DNA of 64,000 nt from Microcoleus sp. FACHB-1515 (GTDB taxonomy: Bacteria; Cyanobacteriota; Cyanobacteriia; Elainellales; Elainellaceae), in contig NZ_JACJPO010000015.1 of NCBI RefSeq assembly GCF_014696105.1, forward strand, positions 1 through 64,000, written 5' to 3'. The translations under genes were made by a program, and so were the position numbers. This document shows, piece after piece, positions 8,403 through 17,369 of this stretch. How positions within the stretch are numbered: position 1 is the stretch's first letter; each line of letters begins with the position of its first letter. The notes under the pieces are model-generated. The model did not search any database. It saw only the letters and a program-made list of their open reading frames with translations, and was not told where the DNA came from.

Positions 8403-8582
8403 TTACCGAAACCGACGCTTGCGCCGCGCCATGATTGCTTTGCGCTTGCGCTTTTCCAGCGGTGTTTCAAAATGGCGATGGCTCTTGACATCAGCCAAGA
8501 TGCCCGCTTTTGAAACTTGCCGCTTGAAGCGACGCAGTGCCGACTCGATGCCTTCGTTTTCGCCTAAGACCACTTGGGTCAT
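8403..8582 (-). CDS. rpsU: 30S ribosomal protein S21
   Basis: The 59-residue product ([20 protein letters not shown]..., ending in basic [15 protein letters not shown]) is bS21. The start at 8582 is set by the family N-terminus and by AAGGAG 8 bp upstream; an upstream in-frame extension to 8696 is not part of the protein. S21 binds the 16S rRNA 3' end and helps initiation. The gene is monocistronic with its own terminator. Confidence 0.95.
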   Translation of the reverse strand: MTQVVLGENEGIESALRRFKRQVSKAGILADVKSHRHFETPLEKRKRKAIMARRKRRFR

Positions 8583-8837
8583 GCAGTTTTCTCCTTTTGC
8601 GTTGAGTGGTGCAATTAAAGTGAATTGTGAGTTTGTATGTCGCGATCGCCCGCCGTTCACGCTCCATGCCTGGATGCAATTGCAGATGAACGCCAACTGG
8701 ACGGAAAGAATGCTGTCAGCGGGTTGCTGGTCAGCCCAAAGCGAATCACAGCTTGTCCCGCAGCACGATCATCTTAGCTAAACTAACACAAAACCTCGAT
8801 CGCTGGAGCGATCTTCGCGGCTGGCAAGCAATTCCAC

Positions 8838-9419
8838 CTAAGCCAAAATCCCTGAATAAGCGTTGCGTACTTGGGGCGGAAAGGCCAGCGGCGTGAAAAT
8901 TTCTCCGGTGGACACGTCGAGTTCCCAGTTGCCGCCCAGCGCCGCATTTCCGGTTGGATGCGAAGACGCGGCAACCTGCGCCCCAGTTAGTGCATGAAGG
9001 CGATTGAGCAAGGCAACGGAGACAGCCGCGATCGCCGGATCGATCGCAACGCGACAGCCGTAGATAAGGATTTCGGCATCTGGGGCGAGGGCGCGTCGCC
9101 ACTGCCATAGAGGTTCGGTGTAGCTGGCGATCGAGTCGATCGTCAAATTTGCGCCGCCAAGCTGCACTCGTCCGGGTTCACCCGGTGAAACAATGTGAAT
9201 TGCTTCGATGTTGCTGCGGTGCGCCAAGGTGCGCGTGATCTGCTCGACGCCGTCTCGGTGCGGATAGAGCAGCACAACCGGAATTTGCGGATAGACGCCG
9301 CGCACGAGAAACAAAAAGTCTTTCACTGCCGTGTCAATGAAAACAAGCTGTTTGGAGACTTTGTTTGACGCGATCGCGTCGAAAGCAGGAGGAGCATCGG
9401 CGGCTGCGATCGAAGTCAT
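8838..9419 (-). CDS. Stand-alone DUF4347 protein
   Basis: At 193 residues the whole protein is one DUF4347 module: KQLVFIDTAVKDFLFLVRGV, VVLLYPHRDGVEQI, EAIHIVSPGEPGRVQLG, ILIYGCRVA, and a C-terminus GGNWELDVSTGEI. This module is normally the N-terminal part of very large cyanobacterial and proteobacterial adhesins or cadherin/haemolysin-like proteins. Here the frame stops after the module and no adhesin follows. No signal peptide is visible. The function of the domain is unknown; it may be a small independent copy or a remnant. Confidence 0.85.
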   Translation of the reverse strand: MTSIAAADAPPAFDAIASNKVSKQLVFIDTAVKDFLFLVRGVYPQIPVVLLYPHRDGVEQITRTLAHRSNIEAIHIVSPGEPGRVQLGGANLTIDSIASYTEPLWQWRRALAPDAEILIYGCRVAIDPAIAAVSVALLNRLHALTGAQVAASSHPTGNAALGGNWELDVSTGEIFTPLAFPPQVRNAYSGILA

Positions 9420-9556
9420 ATGAATTGCCTCAGGTGATAGTAGGATGGCCGATCGAAACGCGAATGAAGCGGCAGGTGCAATTGAGTTGCGACGGAGATG
9501 GCATCATCCTAGAAGCTCTGCTGAAAAAGGACTTCTAGAAAACGTCAGATTTACAC

Positions 9557-9623
9557 CATCAACGAAGGTTAGGCAAAACCTATAACTTTCGTTGATGCTG
9601 AGGCGGCAAGGTCAACGAAAGTT
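9557..9623. promoter_or_regulatory. Triple TCAACGAAAGTT motif, probable operator
   Basis: Two 15-bp arms face each other (CATCAACGAAGGTTA 9557-9571; TAACTTTCGTTGATG 9583-9597, one mismatch) and a third copy, TCAACGAAAGTT, follows in direct orientation (9612-9623). They lie in the 287-bp spacer between the divergent DUF4347 gene and the two-component pair at 9707. The geometry fits a dimer-binding operator plus an extra half-site, perhaps for the NarL-type regulator encoded downstream. A hairpin in RNA is also possible. Confidence 0.6.
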
Positions 9624-9706
9624 GTAGATTTCGATCGCTTGACTGGAATCTGAAACCGATGCAGTAGTAATAGAACAGCGAATCGTCTCAAAGCTCCAAA
9701 GCATCC

Positions 9707-10915
9707 ATGCGTCTTTTCAAAACCCAGCCCAATCCCTTTCGATTTTTGCTCTACACCGAGTGGATGATGCTGGCAAGCTGCGGCTTGATGGCGGCGATCG
9801 AAGCGTGGCAGCAGCGGCGAATTCCGATGCAGCACTTTTGCATTTTGCTGATTTTGGGCGTGATGGGCTTGGGTTTACCCAGCGGCAAGCTTGTCGTTCG
9901 CTATTTGTATACGGCGATCGAAATTGGCATTATTTTTTACGGCACAACCTTGGGCTATCTGCACATTCTGCCGACGCTATATTTGATTGTGGTGATTCGG
10001 AGCTGCTTTTTGTTTCAGCCGATCGAACGCTGGATTGTGGCAGGCGTTTGTCTGGTGCTGTTTTTGGTGAATCAGGCGCAGTATTTTCAAATCATGAGTG
10101 ACTTGGTGGTGTCGCAAATGCAGCGCGTTTGGATGCACCAGATCGCGCAGGTGCTCATGTTTGGCTTGAGCTTATTTTTTGTCATTCAGCTTGTCGGCAT
10201 TTTGCTCAATGAGCGGAAAATGCAGGCGCAACTGACGCTCGCACATCATCAACTGCGGCAATACGCCCTGCAAATTGAAGACTTGGCCGCGCTGCAAGAG
10301 CGCAACCGCATTGCCCGCGAGATTCACGACTCGGTCGGTCATGCGCTGACGGCACTCAATATTCAACTGCAAACCACCGCGAAACTGTGGCCGATCGATC
10401 CCGACCAAGCTCAAACCTTTTTAGCTCAAGCACAACGGCTGGGAATCACGGCAATGCAGGAGGTGCGCCAGTCGGTGAGCGCCCTGCGGATAGAAGACCG
10501 ACCGGAAGAACCGCTCGAAGTGGCAATCGCCACCCTCGTTGATGATTTTCGCCACAGTACAGGAATTGCGATCGACACTCACCTCGCAATCAGAGCCGAC
10601 CTTTCGTCCCAAATCACCAAAACGCTGCATCGACTGGTACAAGAAGCGCTGACCAACATCTGCAAGCACGCGCAGGCAACCAGCGTTCAGCTTGCGATCG
10701 AAACAAGCGAAGACAGCGTTCACCTGACGATTTGCGACAACGGTCGAGGCTTTGCGTCCGATCGCACGCCGTCTGGCTATGGTTTGCAGGGAATGCAAGA
10801 GCGCGTTTCGGCTTTGGGCGGCAGATTTAATCTCGATAGCGCTTTGGGGGCAGGCTGTCAAATTAACGTGCAGTTGCCGATCGAGGTGCTGCCAACGATG
10901 GTGCTTCCGACTTAA
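9707..10915 (+). CDS. NarL-type sensor histidine kinase with multi-span membrane input
   Basis: The 402-residue kinase begins with about five hydrophobic segments between residues 10 and 168, then a short coiled linker and a HisKA_3 dimerisation domain with phospho-acceptor His207 in RIAREIHDSVGHALTAL. The HATPase domain has an N box (VQEALTNICKHA), DNGRGF and GYGLQGMQERV. There is no large extracytoplasmic domain, so it probably senses something in or at the membrane. The cognate regulator starts 72 bp downstream. Confidence 0.9.
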   Translation: MRLFKTQPNPFRFLLYTEWMMLASCGLMAAIEAWQQRRIPMQHFCILLILGVMGLGLPSGKLVVRYLYTAIEIGIIFYGTTLGYLHILPTLYLIVVIRSCFLFQPIERWIVAGVCLVLFLVNQAQYFQIMSDLVVSQMQRVWMHQIAQVLMFGLSLFFVIQLVGILLNERKMQAQLTLAHHQLRQYALQIEDLAALQERNRIAREIHDSVGHALTALNIQLQTTAKLWPIDPDQAQTFLAQAQRLGITAMQEVRQSVSALRIEDRPEEPLEVAIATLVDDFRHSTGIAIDTHLAIRADLSSQITKTLHRLVQEALTNICKHAQATSVQLAIETSEDSVHLTICDNGRGFASDRTPSGYGLQGMQERVSALGGRFNLDSALGAGCQINVQLPIEVLPTMVLPT

Positions 10916-10987
10916 TGAACCCGTAAAATTTCTCAGATTTTGCTGAGCTAGATAGTATAAGAGGATATCCTGTCGGAGAAACCCCGC

Positions 10988-11641
10988 ATGATTCGTCTTC
11001 TGCTGGTGGATGACCAGCAACTGGTCTGTCAGGGTCTCAAAGCGATGCTGGCGCTAGAGCCAGATTTGTCTGTAGTGGGGGTTGCTGAAAATGGCGAGGT
11101 GGCAGTCGCGCAGGTTGCCAGCTTGCAGCCAGATGTGGTGTTGATGGACGTGCGAATGCCTGTGATGGACGGTCGCACCGCCACGCGAATTATCTGCAAG
11201 CAGTTTCCGCAGGTCAAGGTTCTCATTCTCAGTACGTTTGATGACGATCGCTACATTGCCGATTCGATGCACGCAGGCGCAAGCGGCTATCTGCTCAAGG
11301 ACATGCCCTCTGAAGAACTCGCGCAGGCAATTCGACTCGTGCATCGTGGCTATACGCAGATGGGGCCAGGGCTGATGGAGAAGCTGGTTGCCCAACTTCC
11401 GACTGATCGAGCCGAATCTCCCAAGCGATCGATCGCCATTGCGCTGACGCCCCGCGAGGAAGAAGTGCTGCGGCTGATTGGCATCGGCGCTACGAATCGC
11501 GAAATTGCCGAGCGCCTGTTCATCTCTGAAGGCACAGTGAAAACCCACGTCAATCACCTGCTCAATCGCATAGCGCTGCGAAATCGATCGCAACTTGCCA
11601 TCTACGCCCATTCGGTTTTCTACACTACCCATCAACCGTGA
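10988..11641 (+). CDS. NarL/LuxR-family response regulator
   Basis: The 217-residue regulator has an intact receiver (acidic D8/D9, phospho-acceptor D54 in VLMDVRMP, K104 in YLLKDMP) and a C-terminal LuxR-type HTH (about 150-208; [13 protein letters not shown] ... SEGTVKTHV). It is the partner of the kinase just upstream. CGGAGAAACCCCGC gives the ribosome-binding site. Its TGA overlaps the GTG that can start cofH, so cofH expression is probably coupled to it. Confidence 0.93.
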   Translation: MIRLLLVDDQQLVCQGLKAMLALEPDLSVVGVAENGEVAVAQVASLQPDVVLMDVRMPVMDGRTATRIICKQFPQVKVLILSTFDDDRYIADSMHAGASGYLLKDMPSEELAQAIRLVHRGYTQMGPGLMEKLVAQLPTDRAESPKRSIAIALTPREEEVLRLIGIGATNREIAERLFISEGTVKTHVNHLLNRIALRNRSQLAIYAHSVFYTTHQP

Positions 11642-12864
11642 CGATCGAGCCAATCCCTGACACCCACTCTGCAAGCAGTGGCACAATGGAAAAAACTCGA
11701 TCGCCCGCAATGAGCCTCACCCCAATTCTCGATCGCGCCTTGGCTGGAGCCGAAATCACCGAGTCGGAAGGCGTGCTGCTGCTGACCCAAACGGACGCCG
11801 ACGCGATCGAGCAGATTCGCCAAACTGCCGATCGCCTCCGGCAGCGACAGGCGGGTGAAATCGTCACCTATGTAATCAACCGCAACATCAACTTCACCAA
11901 CATTTGCGAGCAGCACTGTAGCTTCTGCGCGTTTCGGCGCGATGCTGGGGAGGACGGCGCATACTGGCTGGACGAAGGGGTGATGCTGGAAAAAACGGCG
12001 GATGCTGTCCGGCAGGGCGCAACGGAAATTTGTATGCAGGGCGGTTTGAATCCGGAGGCCAAGCTCGACGGGCGATCGCTGCCGTTCTATGTGCGGGTGG
12101 TGCGATCGATCAAAGACGCATTTCCCGATTTGCATCTGCACGCCTTTTCGCCGCAGGAAGTACAGTTCATCGCCCGTCAGGACGATATCACCGAAACGGA
12201 GGTGATTGCTGCGCTGCAAGCGGCAGGTGTCGGATCGATGCCCGGAACCGCCGCCGAAGTTTTAGACGATTCGGTGCGACGAATTCTTTGTCCAGAGAAA
12301 ATTAACAGCGCTCAGTGGCTCGAAATCGTGGAAACGGCGCATCGGCTGGGAATGCCAACCACCAGCACGATGCTTTCCGGCCACATCGAAACGCCTGTCC
12401 AGCAAATGCGGCATTTGGGACTGCTGCGATCGCTGCAATATCGGTCGATTGAGCGGGGCGATCGCGGCATCACGGAATTTATCCTGCTGCCGTTTGTCGG
12501 CCAGGAAGCTCCGAAACCTTTGCGGCGTCGGGTCGGACGCGATCAGCCGATTTTGGCGGATGCGCTGAAGCTGATGGCCGTTGCTCGCATTTTTTTGGGC
12601 AATGCGATCGCCAACCATCAGCCAAGCTGGGTGAAGCTCGGCCTGGATGGAGCAACCACCGCGCTCACCTGGGGCTGCAACGACATCGGCGGCACGCTGA
12701 TGGAGGAACACATCACCTCAATGGCCGGAGCGCAAGGCGGAACCTGCATGGAAGTGGCGGATCTCGTCGGTGCGATCGCATCGATCGATCGACCCGCCCG
12801 CCAGCGCGATACGATTTACAATCTCGTTCCTGCAATGGAAATGCAGCCAGTGAGCGATCGATGA
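11638..12864 (+). CDS. cofH: FO (deazaflavin) synthase subunit CofH, radical SAM enzyme
   Basis: The protein has the radical-SAM triad Cys-x3-Cys-x2-Cys (C90, C94, C97 from the GTG start; [12 protein letters not shown]) and CofH-specific segments such as [22 protein letters not shown] and [13 protein letters not shown]. CofH joins 4-hydroxybenzyl from tyrosine to the uracil amine, giving the substrate for CofG in making FO, the chromophore precursor of F420 and of some DNA photolyases. The start is uncertain: GTG at 11638 overlaps the regulator's stop, while ATGs at 11686 and 11710 are also possible, the last best matching the family N-terminus. cofG is not nearby. Confidence 0.92.
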   Translation: MTIEPIPDTHSASSGTMEKTRSPAMSLTPILDRALAGAEITESEGVLLLTQTDADAIEQIRQTADRLRQRQAGEIVTYVINRNINFTNICEQHCSFCAFRRDAGEDGAYWLDEGVMLEKTADAVRQGATEICMQGGLNPEAKLDGRSLPFYVRVVRSIKDAFPDLHLHAFSPQEVQFIARQDDITETEVIAALQAAGVGSMPGTAAEVLDDSVRRILCPEKINSAQWLEIVETAHRLGMPTTSTMLSGHIETPVQQMRHLGLLRSLQYRSIERGDRGITEFILLPFVGQEAPKPLRRRVGRDQPILADALKLMAVARIFLGNAIANHQPSWVKLGLDGATTALTWGCNDIGGTLMEEHITSMAGAQGGTCMEVADLVGAIASIDRPARQRDTIYNLVPAMEMQPVSDR

Positions 12865-13193
12865 GCAACGAACTGATCGGCATTTATGAACAGCTTGTGA
12901 TGGTTAGCCAGAGGGCACTGGAGAACCATGCTTATGAAGTTGCTTATCATGCCCTGGTTGCGGCGATGCACTGCGCCGATGATTTGCAGGACGAACAACG
13001 CCTAGCCTTCATCGAACAAGAAGCAGAACGCCAAAAGAATTTTATTGATGAAACTAGCTCGAATCACCGCTTGTCCTCGCAAGCCGTTCAGCAGCGCGGC
13101 GGCGTAAATCTGTATGACTCGCTGATGGCACAAGCCCACATTCACCACAGACAAGCAAAGCTCAAACAGCATCAACAGCGACTCGATCGCTAA
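12861..13193 (+). CDS. Conserved cyanobacterial hypothetical protein
   Basis: A 110-residue, all-helical, Gln/His/Glu-rich protein ([21 protein letters not shown] near residues 22-42 is its most characteristic stretch). It has no recognised domain or membrane segment. Its ATG overlaps the cofH TGA by 4 bp, so it is probably translated with cofH, but nothing in the sequence links it to deazaflavin. Confidence 0.75.
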   Translation: MSNELIGIYEQLVMVSQRALENHAYEVAYHALVAAMHCADDLQDEQRLAFIEQEAERQKNFIDETSSNHRLSSQAVQQRGGVNLYDSLMAQAHIHHRQAKLKQHQQRLDR

Positions 13194-13296
13194 ACCATTT
13201 TTTTGCTACAAAAATTGAGGAGAAACGCCATTCTTTACTTCAACAGTTGACATTCACTCGGTTTTCGCTGCCCTGTCCACCAATGGCGCAGTTTCT

Positions 13297-13830
13297 GTGC
13301 CGCTGCTGACGGAAACGGCACGGCGATCGCTTCTTGGGCAGGCTGAACAGTTTTGCTACGCACCGGAAGTCAAAACAGTTGGCGCAGCCGATCAAATTGT
13401 TCGCACCGAATACAGTGCCTTTGAAATCTCGGATCAAGCCTTATTCCTAGAATTTCAATTCGCGTTTCAAGGTTTGCTCGATCGCGAATTTGCCAAGCTC
13501 GATCGCTATCCGTTTAACAGCAAACAGGAATTTAATGCGATGGTGCTTCAGCGCTATTTGCCGGGAGAATTAGGAATTACGCCACATCGAGATAGCCTGC
13601 GAGCCATTCATCTGATTGCCTTGATCAATTTAGGGGGAACTGCTGAGTTTTATCGCTGCGACGATCGCCAAGGCCGCAATTCCATTCAGCTTGACACCAC
13701 ACCTGGAAACGCGATTCTGATGCGTGCCCCAGGCTTTTTAAACGCCCAAATTCGACCGTTTCACTACCTCACCAACATTCGATCGATCCGCTACAGCTTG
13801 GGCTTACGACAGCACATCGATCGAGCTTAG
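13297..13830 (+). CDS. 2-oxoglutarate/Fe(II)-dependent oxygenase-like protein
   Basis: The 177-residue product shows the double-stranded beta-helix oxygenase motif: H-x-D in GITPHRDS, a distal His in RPFHYLTN and the 2OG-binding Arg in IRYSLGLR. GTG 13297 is the first canonical start, but in-frame sequence that looks coding (PFFTSTVDIHSVFAALSTNG) extends back to an ACG at 13225, just 2 bp after a GAGGAG site. The true start may therefore be non-AUG or hidden by a base error. The substrate is unknown. Confidence 0.75.
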   Translation: MPLLTETARRSLLGQAEQFCYAPEVKTVGAADQIVRTEYSAFEISDQALFLEFQFAFQGLLDREFAKLDRYPFNSKQEFNAMVLQRYLPGELGITPHRDSLRAIHLIALINLGGTAEFYRCDDRQGRNSIQLDTTPGNAILMRAPGFLNAQIRPFHYLTNIRSIRYSLGLRQHIDRA

Positions 13831-13900
13831 CGGCGATCGCATCCATTTCCCCGAACCCCTGACACCTGCCATAATGCCCGTGTGAGCAGAGTGTGACGCA

Positions 13901-14203
13901 GTGAAATACTTTTTTCTTTCCGAAGGCTGGAGCATCGGTCGCGTTTGGGAACTGGGCGGCTTGTGGAACGAATTGGCGTGGCGACGCAAGCCGGAAATTG
14001 AACGGCTCAACCTGTGCATCCTGGAGCAGGGCGAAAAGCTGTGGCTCTATCGCGTCGAGGAAGCCGTCTTGATGGTAGAAGTCAAACCAGATGCCAGCAG
14101 CAGCAACAGCCCGATCGGTCAGGTTGTCCTGAAGCGGCTGATCACTGCCGAACAAGCGATCGAACTGCTCTGCGCTGCCGAGGACTTCGGCGATCGCCTC
14201 TAG
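13901..14203 (+). CDS. Conserved cyanobacterial hypothetical protein
   Basis: A 100-residue protein starting at GTG with MKYFFLSEGWSIGRVWELGG, a tryptophan-rich N-terminal half and an acidic C-terminus. No domain is recognised. It appears to be a single gene, convergent with the TolC-like gene (23 bp between stops). Confidence 0.7.
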   Translation: MKYFFLSEGWSIGRVWELGGLWNELAWRRKPEIERLNLCILEQGEKLWLYRVEEAVLMVEVKPDASSSNSPIGQVVLKRLITAEQAIELLCAAEDFGDRL

Positions 14204-14226
14204 CATTCTCTAATAGCCAACACCCC

Positions 14227-16587
14227 TCAAGGCGTATCCGCCAGATTCGCGTCGGGGAAGTTGCTCACGGCGCGGCGCAGATCGGCTAGCGATCGGTTAT
14301 AGCCCAGCACGGCCTGCAAGCGGTTGACTTCCGCCTGCGTTAGTTGCGTTTGCGCCCGCAGCACGTCGGACTGAATGCCAACACCCGCCTGAAAGCGAAG
14401 TCGAGCCAGCCGCAGCGACTCGGTTGCCTGCGTTAGAGCCAGTGAAGCGGTTTGAATGTTGGCAAAACTTGCCTGCAAATTCAGGTAGGCTTGCTCGACT
14501 TCAAAGCGGACGTTATCGCGGGTATTGGCAAACTGCACTTCGGCGGAAGCAATGTTGGCTTCTTCTTGGTCGGCATTGGCGCGGGCGGCTCCACCGTCAA
14601 ACAACCGCATGTTGAACTGTGCCCCAAAGCTAAAGTTGTCGTTGAAGCCTTCGCCCTGAGTCAGGTTGTTGTCCAGGTTATAGGCGGCAAACAGTCCAAC
14701 CTGTGGCCCGGTTGCCGAGAGCGCAACGCGCCGCTGCTGCTGGCCGATCTCGCGCTGCACAAGCTGCTGCTCTAGTTCTGCTCGATTCCGAAAGGCCAAG
14801 ACGATCGAATCTTCCAGGCTCAAATCCCACAGATCTGCGACCACGATCGGGTCAGCGGCAGAAATATCAATCAGCGGCGGCAGATTGAGGCGGGCGGCAA
14901 GCTGGCGGCGAGCAACGCGCTGATCGCTCAGTCGCTGCGTCAAATCTTGCTGCGCGTTTGCCAAATCCACTTGTGCTTGCAGCACGTCAAAGCGCGTGCC
15001 AATTCCGGCTTGTTCTTGCGCTTGAGCATCGCGCACGCTCTGTTCGTTTTGTGCCACTGATGCCTGGGCAATCCGCACGAGTTCATCTGCTTCTTGTACG
15101 CCGTAATAGTCACGGGTGACGTTTTGGCGCAGTTCTTCTGCCGTCACTTCAAGCTGCAATTCTTGAAAACGCACGGTTCGCTCGGCGGCGCGAATTTGAC
15201 CCGATCGCCGCCCCGCCGTAAACAGTTCATACTCCACCTGCAAGTTAGCACTTAGCGCAGTCTCCAGCCGCTCATTCGTTTCAAGCTGAGCCGCACCCGG
15301 AACTTGCTGTTGCTGCTGTTGTTGCTGTTGCTCCACCTGACGAGACAACGGAACTGGAGTTGGCGTCGGTGAAGGGGTCACACCTGGAGTGGGAGAGGGC
15401 GTCACGCCTGGCGTGGGAGAGGGCGTCGGTGAAGGAGTCGGCGTCGGCGTCGGAGAGGGCGTCACGCCTGGCGTGGGAGAGGGCGTCACGCCTGGCGTGG
15501 GAGAGGGTGAGGGCGTGGGAATGATAATTGGTGTGCCGCCTGTGCCGCCCGTCTGCGTGGTGCGGGTGACTTGCTGAGACGTTAAATTTGCGCCAACCGA
15601 GACGGTCGGGAGATTGGCGGCTTCGGCCTGACGCAGTTGAGCACGAGCGCCTTCGACGGCAAACTGAGCCGCTTGCAGTTCACGGCTATTGCGCTGGGCA
15701 AGCTCGATCGCCTGCTCTAGAGTAATGGGCTGTGTGCCAATCAGCGTCACCTCGTCCGCCTGAGTGGGAAACTGAAGCGGATTTGGGTTGTTAAACAGAT
15801 ATTCAGGAGCAGCCACACCCGGAGCCGAGCTAGGCGGCAGCGTTGAGGGAATGCCAGTCGGATTAGGAGCAGGTAGCGGCGTTGGGCTGTCGGCGGGCGC
15901 AGGCGTTGCACTGTCGGCAGGTGTAGGCAGCGGCTCGTCCACCGGAGGCACGGTTTGCGCGATCGCTTCGTCTGCGGTTGGTTCGCCTTCAGGCAAATTT
16001 GCTGCATCTTCACCAGCGGCGATCGCTGCGTCCGCCGCCGTCTCATCCGCCGTCTCATCTGCGGGCGAAGCTGCGTCTGCGAGCGAGATTGAGCCTGCCG
16101 CTTCATTCGCCGCAGGCTCAATCTCGCTTGATGCCTCGCTTGCCACAGCTTCAGATTCGCCTGCCGCTTCATTCGCTTCCGTTTCGCGATCGTCCGCTTC
16201 AGGTTCAATCGCTGCTTGCGGTTCGGCTTCGGGCGCTTCTGCTGCTTCAGTTTCAGGCTCAGCCTCAAAACTGTTTGACGCTGCTTGCTCCGGTTCGCCA
16301 GGGTCTGCCACCTCGATCGAGACGGCTGAATCGATCGATTCGGGCTGCATAGCTTGAACTTCCACTACCGTCACGGCGAGCGCTTGCGCCTCTGGCAGCG
16401 GCTTACTATCTAATGAAACCTTAGCTGCATCTTCAACCGCCGCATTGTCGCGATCGTGGCTGAGTGAATTGATTTCTGGGTCGGTTTGAGCGGTTGCTTT
16501 GAAGGGGCTAAGCACGACCACCGCACTCAAACCGATCGCAATGACAGCGTAGGAGGGTTGCATAGATGTTTTGGCAGTCTGGAACAA
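14227..16587 (-). CDS. TolC-family outer-membrane efflux protein with low-complexity insertions
   Basis: The 786-residue protein is nearly twice the usual TolC length (about 450-500). Order: signal peptide (about 1-33), an Ala/Glu/Ser-rich acidic stretch (about 35-235), a proline-rich linker, then the two duplicated OEP halves. The first half (from TLEQAIELAQRNSRELQAAQ) is interrupted by Pro-Thr-Ser repeats and a poly-Gln run; the second half starts near LEDSIVLAFRNRAEL. It should form a trimeric outer-membrane channel with a periplasmic tunnel. No inner-membrane pump or adaptor genes are adjacent, so the partner complex is unknown. Confidence 0.9.
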   Translation of the reverse strand: MFQTAKTSMQPSYAVIAIGLSAVVVLSPFKATAQTDPEINSLSHDRDNAAVEDAAKVSLDSKPLPEAQALAVTVVEVQAMQPESIDSAVSIEVADPGEPEQAASNSFEAEPETEAAEAPEAEPQAAIEPEADDRETEANEAAGESEAVASEASSEIEPAANEAAGSISLADAASPADETADETAADAAIAAGEDAANLPEGEPTADEAIAQTVPPVDEPLPTPADSATPAPADSPTPLPAPNPTGIPSTLPPSSAPGVAAPEYLFNNPNPLQFPTQADEVTLIGTQPITLEQAIELAQRNSRELQAAQFAVEGARAQLRQAEAANLPTVSVGANLTSQQVTRTTQTGGTGGTPIIIPTPSPSPTPGVTPSPTPGVTPSPTPTPTPSPTPSPTPGVTPSPTPGVTPSPTPTPVPLSRQVEQQQQQQQQQVPGAAQLETNERLETALSANLQVEYELFTAGRRSGQIRAAERTVRFQELQLEVTAEELRQNVTRDYYGVQEADELVRIAQASVAQNEQSVRDAQAQEQAGIGTRFDVLQAQVDLANAQQDLTQRLSDQRVARRQLAARLNLPPLIDISAADPIVVADLWDLSLEDSIVLAFRNRAELEQQLVQREIGQQQRRVALSATGPQVGLFAAYNLDNNLTQGEGFNDNFSFGAQFNMRLFDGGAARANADQEEANIASAEVQFANTRDNVRFEVEQAYLNLQASFANIQTASLALTQATESLRLARLRFQAGVGIQSDVLRAQTQLTQAEVNRLQAVLGYNRSLADLRRAVSNFPDANLADTP
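15355..15525 (-). repeat. In-gene tandem repeat coding for PSPTPGVT units
   Basis: Within the TolC-like gene, a unit close to GTCACGCCTGGCGTGGGAGA plus GGGC (24 bp) is repeated several times with degenerate copies. It codes for PSPTPGVT- and PTPTPSPT-type octets. Next to it a CAA/CAG run encodes about nine glutamines. Such arrays expand and contract by slippage. Confidence 0.85.
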
Positions 16588-16703
16588 TTGCAGGCAAAAA
16601 CAGCCTTCAGAATACTCGAATTCTGGTCGATTGGCTCATGCGAGTCAGAAGATTTGCGAGAAATTCCGACTTTGGGTGGTTGCAAAATGGCTGTAGTCAT
16701 CCT

Positions 16704-17369
16704 TTACAGCGAGTATTCTGCAAAATCCGGCTGTCCGTAGACTAATGTACGATCGATTACTGAGAAAATTTGGTTGTGCGATCGCTCAGACAGCAAGCAG
16801 CGACACGCTAAATCGGCTACATCTGCGCGATGAATGCTGCCCGCCACAGTAGGATCAAGCGTCAGAACGCCATTTCCGGTTGCAGGTTCGGATTTTAGCC
16901 CGCCCGGACGCAGAATCGTGTAGGTCAAGCCGCTGGCGACCAAGTGCTGCTCGGCCTGTGCTTTTTCGGCCAACACTGCCCCCAGCGTTTGCAGCGCTTG
17001 TGGCGGCAGCGCAACGGCACTGTTGCCACTGCCAATCGACGACACCAAGATGAATCGCTGAATGCCCGCCTTCACAGCGGCATCAATCAGATTTTTGTTG
17101 CCCAGATAGTCCGATCGCAAGCCGTCTTTGGACAAACCGCCGATCGTGCTGATGACCGCATCAAACGGCTCGCTTGCCAAGGCTGCCTCGACCTGATCGG
17201 ACAATAGCGCATCGCCCATCACTAAATTGACGCCGATCGATCGCAGCTCATCCGCCGCAAATTCACTACGCAGCAAAGCTGTAACCGCAAGGGAATGGCG
17301 CACCAGTCGATCGGTGAGTTCTCGCCCAACGCCGCGACTTGCACCTGCCAAAAAAATTCGAGAAGCCAT
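16704..17369 (-). CDS. NAD(P)-binding oxidoreductase, NmrA/atypical SDR type
   Basis: The 221-residue protein has an N-terminal Rossmann motif (FLAGASRGVG), an acidic VMGDALL segment that follows strand 3, VISTIGG, RFILVSSIGSGNS and YTILRPGGL, all typical of the NmrA-like/atypical SDR group that includes cyanobacterial and plastid assembly factors and flavin reductase-like proteins. The catalytic Tyr-Lys pair of classical SDRs is not evident, so it may be a redox sensor or use a different chemistry. It is divergent from the hybrid kinase. Confidence 0.82.
   Translation of the reverse strand: MASRIFLAGASRGVGRELTDRLVRHSLAVTALLRSEFAADELRSIGVNLVMGDALLSDQVEAALASEPFDAVISTIGGLSKDGLRSDYLGNKNLIDAAVKAGIQRFILVSSIGSGNSAVALPPQALQTLGAVLAEKAQAEQHLVASGLTYTILRPGGLKSEPATGNGVLTLDPTVAGSIHRADVADLACRCLLSERSHNQIFSVIDRTLVYGQPDFAEYSL

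Noticed and set aside
15355-15525. Regular short repeats resembling a CRISPR array
   Set aside because: Units are 24 bp without distinct spacers, stay in frame and encode PSPTPGVT octets inside a TolC-like gene. They are coding tandem repeats.
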